A stretch of DNA of 5,681 nucleotides from Rectinema sp003452735. GTDB lineage: Bacteria > Spirochaetota > Spirochaetia > Treponematales > Rectinemataceae. The notes under the pieces were generated by a model that ran no database searches, was not told the DNA's origin, and saw only the letters and a list, made by a program, of their open reading frames with translations. Positions 1 through 5,582 of this stretch are shown piece after piece (position 1 is the first letter of the stretch; every line of letters starts with the position of its first letter). The DNA lies in the NCBI GenBank assembly GCA_035415815.1, contig DAOOGR010000088.1, forward strand, positions 1-5,681, written 5' to 3'. A program made the translations under genes and the position numbers.

Positions 1-23
1 AGGTTCGAGTCCTTCCCCTGCTA
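1..23 (+). tRNA. 3' end of a tRNA gene (partial, isotype unknown)
   Basis: The window opens inside a T-arm. Bases 3-11 read GTTCGAGTC, the conserved G53-TTCRANY-C61 pattern, with a seven-base loop at 4-10. The 3' strand of the T-stem is 11-15. The 3' strand of the acceptor stem is 16-22 (CCCTGCT), and A23 is the discriminator. The next bases are GACA, so CCA is not encoded and would have to be added enzymatically. The anticodon lies upstream of the window, so the isotype cannot be assigned. An intrinsic terminator follows four bases later, which suggests this tRNA is the last one in its transcript. Confidence 0.85.
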
Positions 24-26
24 GAC

Positions 27-67
27 AATAGGCCGCTTTCTTTTAGAGGGCGGCCTATTTCTTTTTG
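27..67 (+). terminator. Intrinsic terminator of the tRNA transcript
   Basis: A perfect 10-bp inverted repeat (27-36 AATAGGCCGC with 50-59 GCGGCCTATT) can be extended by four weaker pairs (37-40 with 46-49) around a short loop at 41-45. It runs into a T-rich tract (58-66, interrupted by one C). This is a textbook Rho-independent terminator for plus-strand transcription out of the tRNA. On the minus strand the hairpin is not followed by a T run, so it would be a poor terminator for the transporter gene arriving from the other side. The 3' arm contains the stop codon of that gene (55-57). Confidence 0.85.
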
Positions 68-1335
68 TCAGAAATCATGATTGAAAAAAGAAAACCTATA
101 GCGATAAAAACAGTTCCTACGATAAAGGAAATCTTGATGGCTTGAGATGGCTGAGTATCCTTGATATATGCCGTAATCTGAGGGCCGATTACTCCACCAA
201 GCGACCATGCGGTCAATACAGCACCGTACATAATAGTCATTTTTTGCGGTCCAAACAGCTCAGAAATTGTAGCAGGCATCATCCCAAATCCTCCTCCATA
301 GCAGAAAAGGATCCAGCAAGCGCATATAGCAAATACCCATGGGCTCCTTGTAAATATAAGTAAGAGGAAGATCAACATTTCACTCCCAAGCAAAAAACGA
401 TAAGCCTTCATTCTTCCAAATTTGTCCGAGAAAGCTCCCCAGAGCAATCTTCCTACACCATTGAAGATAGAAGTCACGGCAATAAGAGTTGCTCCCATCG
501 AGGCAAGAGCTTCCGCTGTGGAAGAAGGCTTTCTATTGAGAATAAGCTCCTGGAACATAGGTGACTGAAAGCCAATGATAGATATTCCTGCGCTGATATT
601 GCAGAATAGGATCATCCATACCACAAGGAATCTCTTTGAAAAAATATCTTTCGATGCTTGTTTCAAAGCTGTAGAAATATCTGTTTTTGCCTTGCTTTGC
701 TTTTGTTGTCCAAGCATATTCTCTGGTGGGTCTTTCATGGCAAGAGAAGCAGGAATTGTTATAGCAGCAAAAAGAAATGCAAAAGTAAGGAAGGAATTTA
801 CGAGATTCCCAGCATACAATCGCAGGAAAATGGGTGCTATGATCTTGCTCATAAAAAGAGCGCCAAAGCCGAATCCCATTATTACCATACCAGTTGCAAG
901 ACCTTTTTTCTCTGGGAACCATTTGGAAACCGTAGCCACTGGAGTTACGTATCCAAGGCCTAATCCCGTGCCTCCTATGATGCTATATCCTATATATAAT
1001 AAAGCTAAGGATTTGAGAGAGAGCGCGAGGGCCGCAAGAAGATATCCGAGACTAAAAAGAGCGCTTCCAATTATGGCAATTTTTCGTGGGCCTGCGTTTG
1101 GAAGTATTACTCCGCCTACAGCAGCAGCCATGCCAAGGAAGAATATAGCCAATGAAAATACAAGAGAAACCTGAGCATTATTCCATCCAAAGGTCTGCAT
1201 AAGAGGGACCTGGAAGTAGCTCCAAGCATAGACTGTACCAAAGCAGAGCATTAGCATGGAGCCTGCAAAGACCATATCCCATCTATATGTCATTTTAGAT
1301 TTTTTTTGTGAGGCTTGAGCCTTTTGATTTGACAT
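55..1335 (-). CDS. MFS transporter, oxalate/formate antiporter (OFA) family
   Basis: This encodes an inner-membrane secondary transporter of 426 residues with about 12 hydrophobic segments, near 20-40, 55-77, 85-106, 108-130, 143-165, 178-198, 235-257, 280-300, 312-330, 332-350, 368-388 and 399-421. A hydrophilic central loop lies at about 200-234. The N-terminal signature (FGTVYAWSYFQVPL, near 32-45), the GPRK loop after helix 2 and NGVGRLLWG..SDKFGR (292-308) are typical of the OFA family, whose members exchange or import small carboxylates. I chose the ATG at 1335 over the one at 1368 because GGAAGG (1350-1345 on the minus strand) sits nine bases upstream of it, while the first 11 residues of the longer form look non-native. 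In the biochemically studied oxalate carrier OxlT, an arginine in helix 8 and a lysine in helix 11 bind the anion. Here the arginine appears kept (R296) but the helix-11 site reads LTAWS (W377), so oxalate specificity should not be assumed. The gene is transcribed divergently from the ABC operon. Its arginine codons are mostly AGA, against more CGN in the operon. Confidence 0.9.
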   Translation of the reverse strand: MSNQKAQASQKKSKMTYRWDMVFAGSMLMLCFGTVYAWSYFQVPLMQTFGWNNAQVSLVFSLAIFFLGMAAAVGGVILPNAGPRKIAIIGSALFSLGYLLAALALSLKSLALLYIGYSIIGGTGLGLGYVTPVATVSKWFPEKKGLATGMVIMGFGFGALFMSKIIAPIFLRLYAGNLVNSFLTFAFLFAAITIPASLAMKDPPENMLGQQKQSKAKTDISTALKQASKDIFSKRFLVVWMILFCNISAGISIIGFQSPMFQELILNRKPSSTAEALASMGATLIAVTSIFNGVGRLLWGAFSDKFGRMKAYRFLLGSEMLIFLLLIFTRSPWVFAICACWILFCYGGGFGMMPATISELFGPQKMTIMYGAVLTAWSLGGVIGPQITAYIKDTQPSQAIKISFIVGTVFIAIGFLFSIMISDKKK

Positions 1336-1342
1336 GATTGTA

Positions 1343-1350
1343 TCCCTTCC
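1343..1350 (-). promoter_or_regulatory. Ribosome-binding site deciding the MFS start
   Basis: On the minus strand the bases read GGAAGGGA, and the GGAAGG core ends nine bases before the ATG at 1335. No comparable purine run precedes the upstream in-frame ATG at 1368. This supports the 426-residue form over the 437-residue one. Confidence 0.7.
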
Positions 1351-1356
1351 GTTATT

Positions 1357-1380
1357 GGTATTCAGCATGCGCTAGAATCC
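1357..1380. promoter_or_regulatory. Imperfect 24-bp dyad in the divergent spacer, possible operator
   Basis: The two halves GGTATTCAGC (1357-1366) and GCTAGAATCC (1371-1380) are inverted relatives around ATGC. The outer GG/CC and inner AGC/GCT match, and the ATTC/GAAT cores match with a one-base shift. It overlaps the candidate -10 of the MFS gene. It could bind a dimeric regulator, but the imperfection makes chance a real alternative. Confidence 0.25.
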
Positions 1381-1392
1381 ATATCCAGTCAA
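1364..1392 (-). promoter_or_regulatory. Candidate sigma70-type promoter for the MFS gene
   Basis: On the minus strand TTGACT (1392-1387, five of six to the -35 consensus) is followed after 17 bases by CATGCT (1369-1364, only three of six to the -10 consensus). The -35 and the spacing are good, but the -10 is poor, so this promoter would be weak or activator-dependent if real. Transcription would start about 20 bases upstream of the ATG. Confidence 0.3.
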
Positions 1393-1417
1393 TGCCAAAC
1401 TCAAAGCAGCCGCTGGC

Positions 1418-1446
1418 TTGGAATAAAATAAGCATACCTATATATT
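1418..1446 (+). promoter_or_regulatory. Candidate promoter P1 for the ABC operon
   Basis: TTGGAA (1418-1423) and TATATT (1441-1446) are separated by exactly 17 bases, matching the sigma70 consensus at four and five of six positions. Transcription from here would start near 1453 and give a leader of about 85 bases before the binding-protein ATG. It competes with a second candidate downstream, and the sequence alone does not decide between them. Confidence 0.4.
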
Positions 1447-1471
1447 CTGGGTGCACTACAATTTTTTCTCA

Positions 1472-1500
1472 TTGCAGGCGCTCCGAAAAGATTATAAAAT
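1472..1500 (+). promoter_or_regulatory. Candidate promoter P2 for the ABC operon
   Basis: TTGCAG (1472-1477) and TAAAAT (1495-1500) are 17 bases apart. The -10 matches five of six and the -35 three of six. Start would be near 1507, leaving a leader of about 30 bases that ends in the GGAGG ribosome-binding site. No recognisable Fur-type box was seen around either candidate promoter. Confidence 0.35.
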
Positions 1501-1538
1501 ACTATCCATTACATATTTTTCGATTTGGAGGCGATATC

Positions 1539-2546
1539 ATGAGAGCAATTCGCAAGGCAATTCTAGTATTGGCATTTGTAACTTTGCTAGTGCCAGTCTT
1601 TGCAAAGGCCGGTCAGACTCTAGTCGTTTATTCAAGTGTCGATGAGGTAAACGCAAAAAAGATTCTAGATGCATTTACAGCGCAAACCGGCATCGCTGTA
1701 CAGTTCGTTCATCTATCATCCGGACCAGCTTATGCGAGAATCAAGGCCGAATCGGCAAATCCCCAGGCAGATGTATGGTTTGGCGCTCCTAGCGAAAACC
1801 ATATCGTAGCAAAGGAAGATAAGCTCACTCAGCCATATAAGGGGCCAAACTTTGATAAACTCGGCAAAGAGTTCAAGGATCCCGAGGGATACTGGCGCAG
1901 CTTTTACATGAATCCCATGGCTTTTGCGGTGAACAAAGAAGTTCTTGCTCGTATAGGAGCTCCAAAACCTACGAGTTGGGCTGATTTGCTCAATCCGGCG
2001 TATAAAGGGCAAATACAGATGCCATCTCCTCAATCTTCTGGAACCGCATATAATATCGTTGCTTCGCTCGTCGTGCTTATGGGCGAAGAAAAAGCATTCG
2101 ATTATATGAAAAAGCTTGCTCCAAACATTCAGACCTATACATCCTCAGGTACTGCACCATCGCAAGCCGTTCAGGTTGGGCAATGTGCAATAGCAATTCA
2201 ATTTACACCAGCGTTTTTCGAAGCAATCGACAAGGGCTTCCCCATAGAAGTCATTTTTCCGAAGGAAGGTGTCTGGTTTGAAGCGCCTGCCATCTCCATC
2301 CTTAAAGGTGCCAAGAATCTTGAAGCAGCACAGACCCTAGTGGATTGGCTTTCCTCTGTTGAAGGTCAAAAAGTCTATACAGAGCGAAAGACATATTTCT
2401 ACCCGGTAATTTCAGGCGTTCCGCTAGGCAAGGGAATGCCCGCTTTTGAGTCTCTTAAGACCATCGATGTCGATGTTCTCTGGGCTGGCGAGCAGAAGAA
2501 GAGGCTTGTAGAGCGCTGGGTCAACGAAGTGCTAAGCGCAAAGTGA
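1539..2546 (+). CDS. Periplasmic substrate-binding protein of an FbpA/AfuA-type ABC importer
   Basis: This is a 335-residue solute-binding protein that captures the substrate in the periplasm and hands it to the permease encoded next. A Sec signal peptide is clear: basic MRAIRK, a hydrophobic stretch to about 20, then an AKA cleavage site near 22-24. There is no lipobox. The mature protein follows the family pattern: LVVYSSVDE (28-36), TGIAVQF (50-56), NPQADVWFG (74-82), KEGVWFEAPAISILKGAKN (242-260) and DWLSSVEGQ (269-277). The ATG at 1539 is chosen because GGAGG (1527-1531) lies seven bases upstream and the signal peptide starts there; 67 in-frame codons upstream are non-coding in character. 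Relatives are annotated as ferric-binding (FbpA, FutA) or, for AfuA, as sugar-phosphate-binding. The tyrosine pair that holds iron in FbpA is not evident; the roughly corresponding region reads QFTPAFFEA (221-229). I therefore leave the ligand open. It is the first gene of the operon and stops seven bases before the permease start. Confidence 0.92.
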   Translation: MRAIRKAILVLAFVTLLVPVFAKAGQTLVVYSSVDEVNAKKILDAFTAQTGIAVQFVHLSSGPAYARIKAESANPQADVWFGAPSENHIVAKEDKLTQPYKGPNFDKLGKEFKDPEGYWRSFYMNPMAFAVNKEVLARIGAPKPTSWADLLNPAYKGQIQMPSPQSSGTAYNIVASLVVLMGEEKAFDYMKKLAPNIQTYTSSGTAPSQAVQVGQCAIAIQFTPAFFEAIDKGFPIEVIFPKEGVWFEAPAISILKGAKNLEAAQTLVDWLSSVEGQKVYTERKTYFYPVISGVPLGKGMPAFESLKTIDVDVLWAGEQKKRLVERWVNEVLSAK

Positions 2547-2553
2547 GCAATTG

Positions 2554-4245
2554 ATGCAAGTATCTGGATTCCGGGCGAGGATAAATATCAAGCGTCTCGC
2601 CCGCGATCCGGTGCTACTGGCCGTTATCTTGCTGGTCACCGCATCGCTTGCGATATTTATACTTTATCCTTTGGTCGAAGTAGCCACTACGAGCCTCGAT
2701 GTTGGCGGTGGCAGACTTGGATTTGGAGTATATGCTGAAGTTGCAAAGTCAGCCTATATTCGCAAGGCTTTATACAACAGCCTTTTGATGAGTACTTTAA
2801 CGGCGATCGTCGGGACAATTATTGGCTTTATTTTTGCCTTCGCGGTTGTGCGTGCTAAAGTTCCATTGGCAAGATTTTTTAATACTATGGCAGTGATTCC
2901 CATTGTATCTCCACCATTTATTGGCGCCTTAGCGATCATAATGCTTTTTGGCAATAATGGGCTAATCAGCTGGAACCTTCTAAAGATTCAAAATTTTCCC
3001 ATTTACGGATTCAATGGACTTTTTATTGCTCAGGTAGTCACCTTTTTCCCCGTATCTTATTTGACTTTGAAAGGTGTACTCGAATCGATGAACCCGATCC
3101 TAGAGGATGCAGCGCTGGATCTTGGAGGAACAAGGTGGAAAGTCTTCAAAAAAGTTACTTTACCGCTAGCTATTCCGGGTATCGCAAGTTCTGTGCTTCT
3201 TCTTTTCGTCGAGACCCTTGCGGATTTCGGTAACCCTCTTATTCTTGCGGGGAGCAGATTTCCTATGCTATCGGTCCAAGCATATCTGCAGATCGTAGGT
3301 ATGTATGATCTTCCTAAAGGTGCCGCCATCTCGATTTTGCTTCTAGTGCCATCGCTAATTGCTTTCTATCTTCAGCGATGGTTAGTGGGAAAGCGCAAAT
3401 ATACAACGGTGACGGGAAAACCGCAGCAATCCACGACACAGATTGTAAGCCCAGGAGCCAGAGCGGCCTTGTTTGTGGCTTGCCTAATAATCGCTCTATT
3501 AGTTGCGATGATCTATTTTTCTATTGTTGTCGGTGCTTTTGCCAAGGTGTGGGGTTACGATCATAGACCTACTCTAGACCACTTTAAATTCGTATTCGGC
3601 GTTGGGTTCAAAGCAGTGCGCGACACACTCATAATTGCTGGCACCGCTACGCCTTTTGCGGGGCTTCTGGGCATGGTGATAGCGTATCTTGTCATGCGAG
3701 TCAAATTTCCTGGCCGGAGTTTCGTAGAATCGGTGAGCATGCTGAGCTTTGCAGTGCCCGGTACGGTTATTGGCATAGGATATATCCTTGCCTTCAACCA
3801 TCCTCCTTTGGTATTGACGGGGACATTGACCATTCTCCTTCTAAATTTTGTATTTAGATATATTCCAGTTGGAATAGAATCGGGCAAAGCGATCCTCTCG
3901 TCTATAGATCCTTCGATCGAAGAAGCAGCCATCAACTTGGGAGCGGATTCGCGCAAGACCTTCACTAAGGTCACTCTTCCAATGATTTTGCCTGCTTTTT
4001 TTTCAGGTCTTGTTTTTGCCTTTGTCCGCGGAATGACAGCCGTTAGCGCTGCGATTTTCCTTGTTTCCTCGAGATGGAACCTGATGACGGTTCATATCAT
4101 GGCGCAGGTGGAATCCGGAAATCTAGGAGCAGCAGCGGCATATAGTCTTTTGCTTGTATTGATTGTCATAGCAGCGATATCGCTTATAAGAGTGACCTTG
4201 AAGACACAATATGCAAAGTTCGGTGGCTCAATGCTTCACTTCTAG
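2554..4245 (+). CDS. ABC importer permease, fused two-domain FbpB/AfuB type
   Basis: This is the membrane channel subunit, 563 residues, with two binding-protein-dependent permease domains joined in one chain, so one polypeptide replaces the usual dimer of permeases. Each half has about six hydrophobic helices and an EAA loop that docks on the ATPase. The first is EDAALDLGG followed by TLP (about 184-204). The second is EEAAINLG followed by TLP (about 456-476). Both keep the central glycine and the LP pair. A polar linker (about 279-300, KRKYTTVTG to TQIVSPG) separates the halves. I chose the ATG at 2554. A TTG at 2551 is also in frame, and an upstream in-frame TAA at 2533-2535 rules out longer starts. 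The ribosome-binding site is weak (GTGAG at 2543-2547), overlapping the previous stop codon, which suggests translational coupling. This one-chain architecture is standard for FbpB-like permeases and is not a recent fusion. An eight-T run at 3996-4003 does not break the frame. Confidence 0.94.
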   Translation: MQVSGFRARINIKRLARDPVLLAVILLVTASLAIFILYPLVEVATTSLDVGGGRLGFGVYAEVAKSAYIRKALYNSLLMSTLTAIVGTIIGFIFAFAVVRAKVPLARFFNTMAVIPIVSPPFIGALAIIMLFGNNGLISWNLLKIQNFPIYGFNGLFIAQVVTFFPVSYLTLKGVLESMNPILEDAALDLGGTRWKVFKKVTLPLAIPGIASSVLLLFVETLADFGNPLILAGSRFPMLSVQAYLQIVGMYDLPKGAAISILLLVPSLIAFYLQRWLVGKRKYTTVTGKPQQSTTQIVSPGARAALFVACLIIALLVAMIYFSIVVGAFAKVWGYDHRPTLDHFKFVFGVGFKAVRDTLIIAGTATPFAGLLGMVIAYLVMRVKFPGRSFVESVSMLSFAVPGTVIGIGYILAFNHPPLVLTGTLTILLLNFVFRYIPVGIESGKAILSSIDPSIEEAAINLGADSRKTFTKVTLPMILPAFFSGLVFAFVRGMTAVSAAIFLVSSRWNLMTVHIMAQVESGNLGAAAAYSLLLVLIVIAAISLIRVTLKTQYAKFGGSMLHF

Positions 4246-4248
4246 GAG
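4244..4248 (+). promoter_or_regulatory. Ribosome-binding site of the ATPase gene, overlapping the permease stop
   Basis: AGGAG starts within the TAG stop codon of the permease (4243-4245) and lies five bases before the ATPase ATG at 4254. Ribosomes ending the permease would occupy this site, so expression of the two proteins is probably coupled. Confidence 0.8.
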
Positions 4249-4253
4249 AATAC

Positions 4254-5375
4254 ATGAGTGTCAGGCTAATCAACATTTCCAAGGAATTTCCCGATCCCGA
4301 GCGTGAAGGAGGCAGAGTGCTCGCCGTGAGGGATTTCAATCTCGAAGTTGCCGAAGGTGAATTTGTAACCTTGCTTGGACCTTCTGGCTGTGGCAAAACG
4401 ACGACCTTGCGCATAATCGCTGGCTTCGAGACGCCTACTACAGGCGAAGTATGGATAAACGGCAAGAATGTCAATAATGATCCACCTAATAAGCGCGATA
4501 CATCGATGGTATTTCAGAGCTATGCTATTTTCCCCCACATGTCAGTGGAACAGAATGTGGGTTTTGGTCTGGAACTTAAAGGTCGCCCTAAAATCGAAAT
4601 CTCGCGCGAAGTACGCCAGATCATGGAAGTAATGGGAATTGCGGATCTCGCTCATCGACGACCAGATCAGTTATCTGGAGGACAACAGCAGCGAGTGGCT
4701 CTTGCTAGATCGATAATCAATAAACCAAGCGTGCTCTTATTCGATGAGCCGCTATCCAATCTCGATGCGAAACTTCGCGAACAGATGCGAGTAGAGATTC
4801 GTAGAATTCAGCAGACTTTCAAGATTACTAGTGTATATGTGACTCATGATCAGGTCGAAGCAATGACGGTGTCTGATCGGATCGTCGTAATGGACAAGGG
4901 ATACATGATGCAGATTGGTACTCCCTTTGAGATATACTCTAGACCTTCTAATAGGTTCGTAGCGGATTTCATTGGAAAAGTGAATTTGCTTCCTGTAAGA
5001 TTCGAGCGAGAGGATTCTGGAAGGTATTTTGCAAAGGATGAGAGAGGGTTGCATTTTGAGGCAATGTCGGCGGTTCCGGGCTTAAAGTCTGGTCAAGAAG
5101 CACTTTTTATGTTAAGGCCTGAATCTCTCTCTGTCGAAAGTGAAGAAAGCACATCTTCATCCGAGTTGGAACGCATGATTCTAGCGCGCGGTATTGTCGA
5201 CAAGGCTGTATATCTGGGATCGACAGTAGAATATGAGATAGATGTTTCACTAGATCGACCTATGCTTGCTGTTTCGCATGACCCTGTAAATGTAGGATTC
5301 TGGAAACCAGGAGACTCAGTGATACTGAGGTACAGTCCTCGCGCAGCCCATCTGTTGCCTCTTGTGAGTCTTTGA
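4254..5375 (+). CDS. ABC importer ATPase, FbpC/AfuC/PotA-like with C-terminal TOBE domain
   Basis: This is the cytoplasmic nucleotide-binding subunit, 373 residues, which dimerises and hydrolyses ATP to drive the importer. All catalytic motifs are intact: Walker A GPSGCGKTT (42-50), Q-loop Q88 (VFQSY), signature LSGGQ (140-144), Walker B LLFDEP (161-166), D-loop SNLDA (168-172) and switch histidine H198 (VTHDQ). About 130 residues follow the ATPase core. They resemble the TOBE regulatory region of the MalK/PotA/FbpC group, with MLRPESL (286-292) and a C-terminal beta-rich stretch. A short Ser/Glu-rich segment (293-305) is probably a surface loop. The ATG at 4254 has a good ribosome-binding site five bases upstream, overlapping the permease stop. 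Operon position and family both pair it with the preceding permease and binding protein. The ATPase sequence itself does not define the substrate; polyamine, iron, sugar-phosphate and phosphonate importers share this type. Confidence 0.95.
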   Translation: MSVRLINISKEFPDPEREGGRVLAVRDFNLEVAEGEFVTLLGPSGCGKTTTLRIIAGFETPTTGEVWINGKNVNNDPPNKRDTSMVFQSYAIFPHMSVEQNVGFGLELKGRPKIEISREVRQIMEVMGIADLAHRRPDQLSGGQQQRVALARSIINKPSVLLFDEPLSNLDAKLREQMRVEIRRIQQTFKITSVYVTHDQVEAMTVSDRIVVMDKGYMMQIGTPFEIYSRPSNRFVADFIGKVNLLPVRFEREDSGRYFAKDERGLHFEAMSAVPGLKSGQEALFMLRPESLSVESEESTSSSELERMILARGIVDKAVYLGSTVEYEIDVSLDRPMLAVSHDPVNVGFWKPGDSVILRYSPRAAHLLPLVSL

Positions 5376-5480
5376 AAAAGTGTCAGGAATTTTGCTATAA
5401 ATATGCTAAATATGATGTATAGAAGCCATATATTCTTATCTCACATGAAATTATGAAAATAATCTCTATGGCCGCATAGC
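5376..5480. other. AT-rich spacer after the ABC operon, no clear terminator
   Basis: No gene and no hairpin-plus-T-run terminator is seen after the ATPase stop, so the operon may end Rho-dependently or read through into the lipoprotein gene. The stretch includes a short tandem of GCTATAAATAT (5394-5404) and GCTAAATAT (5405-5413), two copies differing by a two-base insertion. The role is unknown and may be chance in AT-rich sequence. Confidence 0.5.
5466..5479. promoter_or_regulatory. Dyad next to the lipoprotein promoter, possible operator
   Basis: CTATG (5466-5470) and CATAG (5475-5479) are a perfect 5-bp inverted repeat around GCCG, ending one base before the -35 hexamer at 5481. The location suits an activator or repressor site, but arms this short can arise by chance. 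Confidence 0.3.
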
Positions 5481-5509
5481 TTGACATATTCTGTAAAAAT
5501 AGATAAATT
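5481..5509 (+). promoter_or_regulatory. Sigma70-type promoter of the lipoprotein gene
   Basis: A perfect TTGACA (5481-5486) is followed after 17 bases by TAAATT (5504-5509, four of six to the -10 consensus). Transcription would start near 5516 and give a leader of about 67 bases. It is the best promoter match in the window and indicates the lipoprotein has its own transcript, separate from the ABC operon. Confidence 0.6.
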
Positions 5510-5529
5510 ATCGCAATAGAAAGCAGACG

Positions 5530-5556
5530 CAGCGCTCCGATGGAGTGCAAGCGCTG
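5530..5556 (+). promoter_or_regulatory. Structured 5' leader of the lipoprotein mRNA
   Basis: CAGCGCT (5530-5536) and AGCGCTG (5550-5556) form a perfect 7-bp stem with a 13-base loop. An overlapping alternative stem pairs 5532-5538 with 5542-5548 (seven pairs including one G-U) around a GAT loop. The two cannot form together. The leader between the stem and the GGAGG site is AU-rich and unstructured. It could stabilise the mRNA or control its translation; no known riboswitch class was recognised. Confidence 0.4.
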
Positions 5557-5582
5557 TAATTTGAATTTTATTGGAGGATTGT

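Noticed and set aside
575..1174. A 199-codon open frame on the plus strand inside the MFS gene
   Set aside because: It lies entirely antisense to a well-supported membrane protein gene. No recognisable domain or ribosome-binding site was seen, and its composition is what the complement of hydrophobic codons gives.
1300..1307. Run of eight T (A on the coding strand) near the start of the MFS gene
   Set aside because: It encodes lysines in the cytoplasmic N-terminus and the frame is intact. Phase variation cannot be supported from one sequence.
1421..1447. GAATA ... TATTC inverted repeat across operon promoter P1
   Set aside because: Five-base arms with a 17-base gap in AT-rich sequence are expected by chance, and no extension of the symmetry was found.
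1338..1538. In-frame extension of the binding protein upstream of the ATG at 1539
   Set aside because: The signal peptide and GGAGG site both place the start at 1539. The upstream codons are cysteine- and histidine-rich with no family similarity and cover the promoter region.
3996..4003. Run of eight T in the permease gene, as a slippage or phase-variation site
   Set aside because: The frame continues normally through it into the conserved end of the second permease domain, and a run of eight is not unusual in this base composition.
2554..4245. Permease as a novel gene fusion
   Set aside because: Two permease domains in one chain is the normal architecture of FbpB/AfuB-type permeases.
5540..5560. 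Short leader peptide beginning ATG GAG TGC in the lipoprotein leader
   Set aside because: It has no ribosome-binding site at a suitable distance, is out of frame with the lipoprotein and does not stop before the real start, so it does not look like an attenuator peptide.
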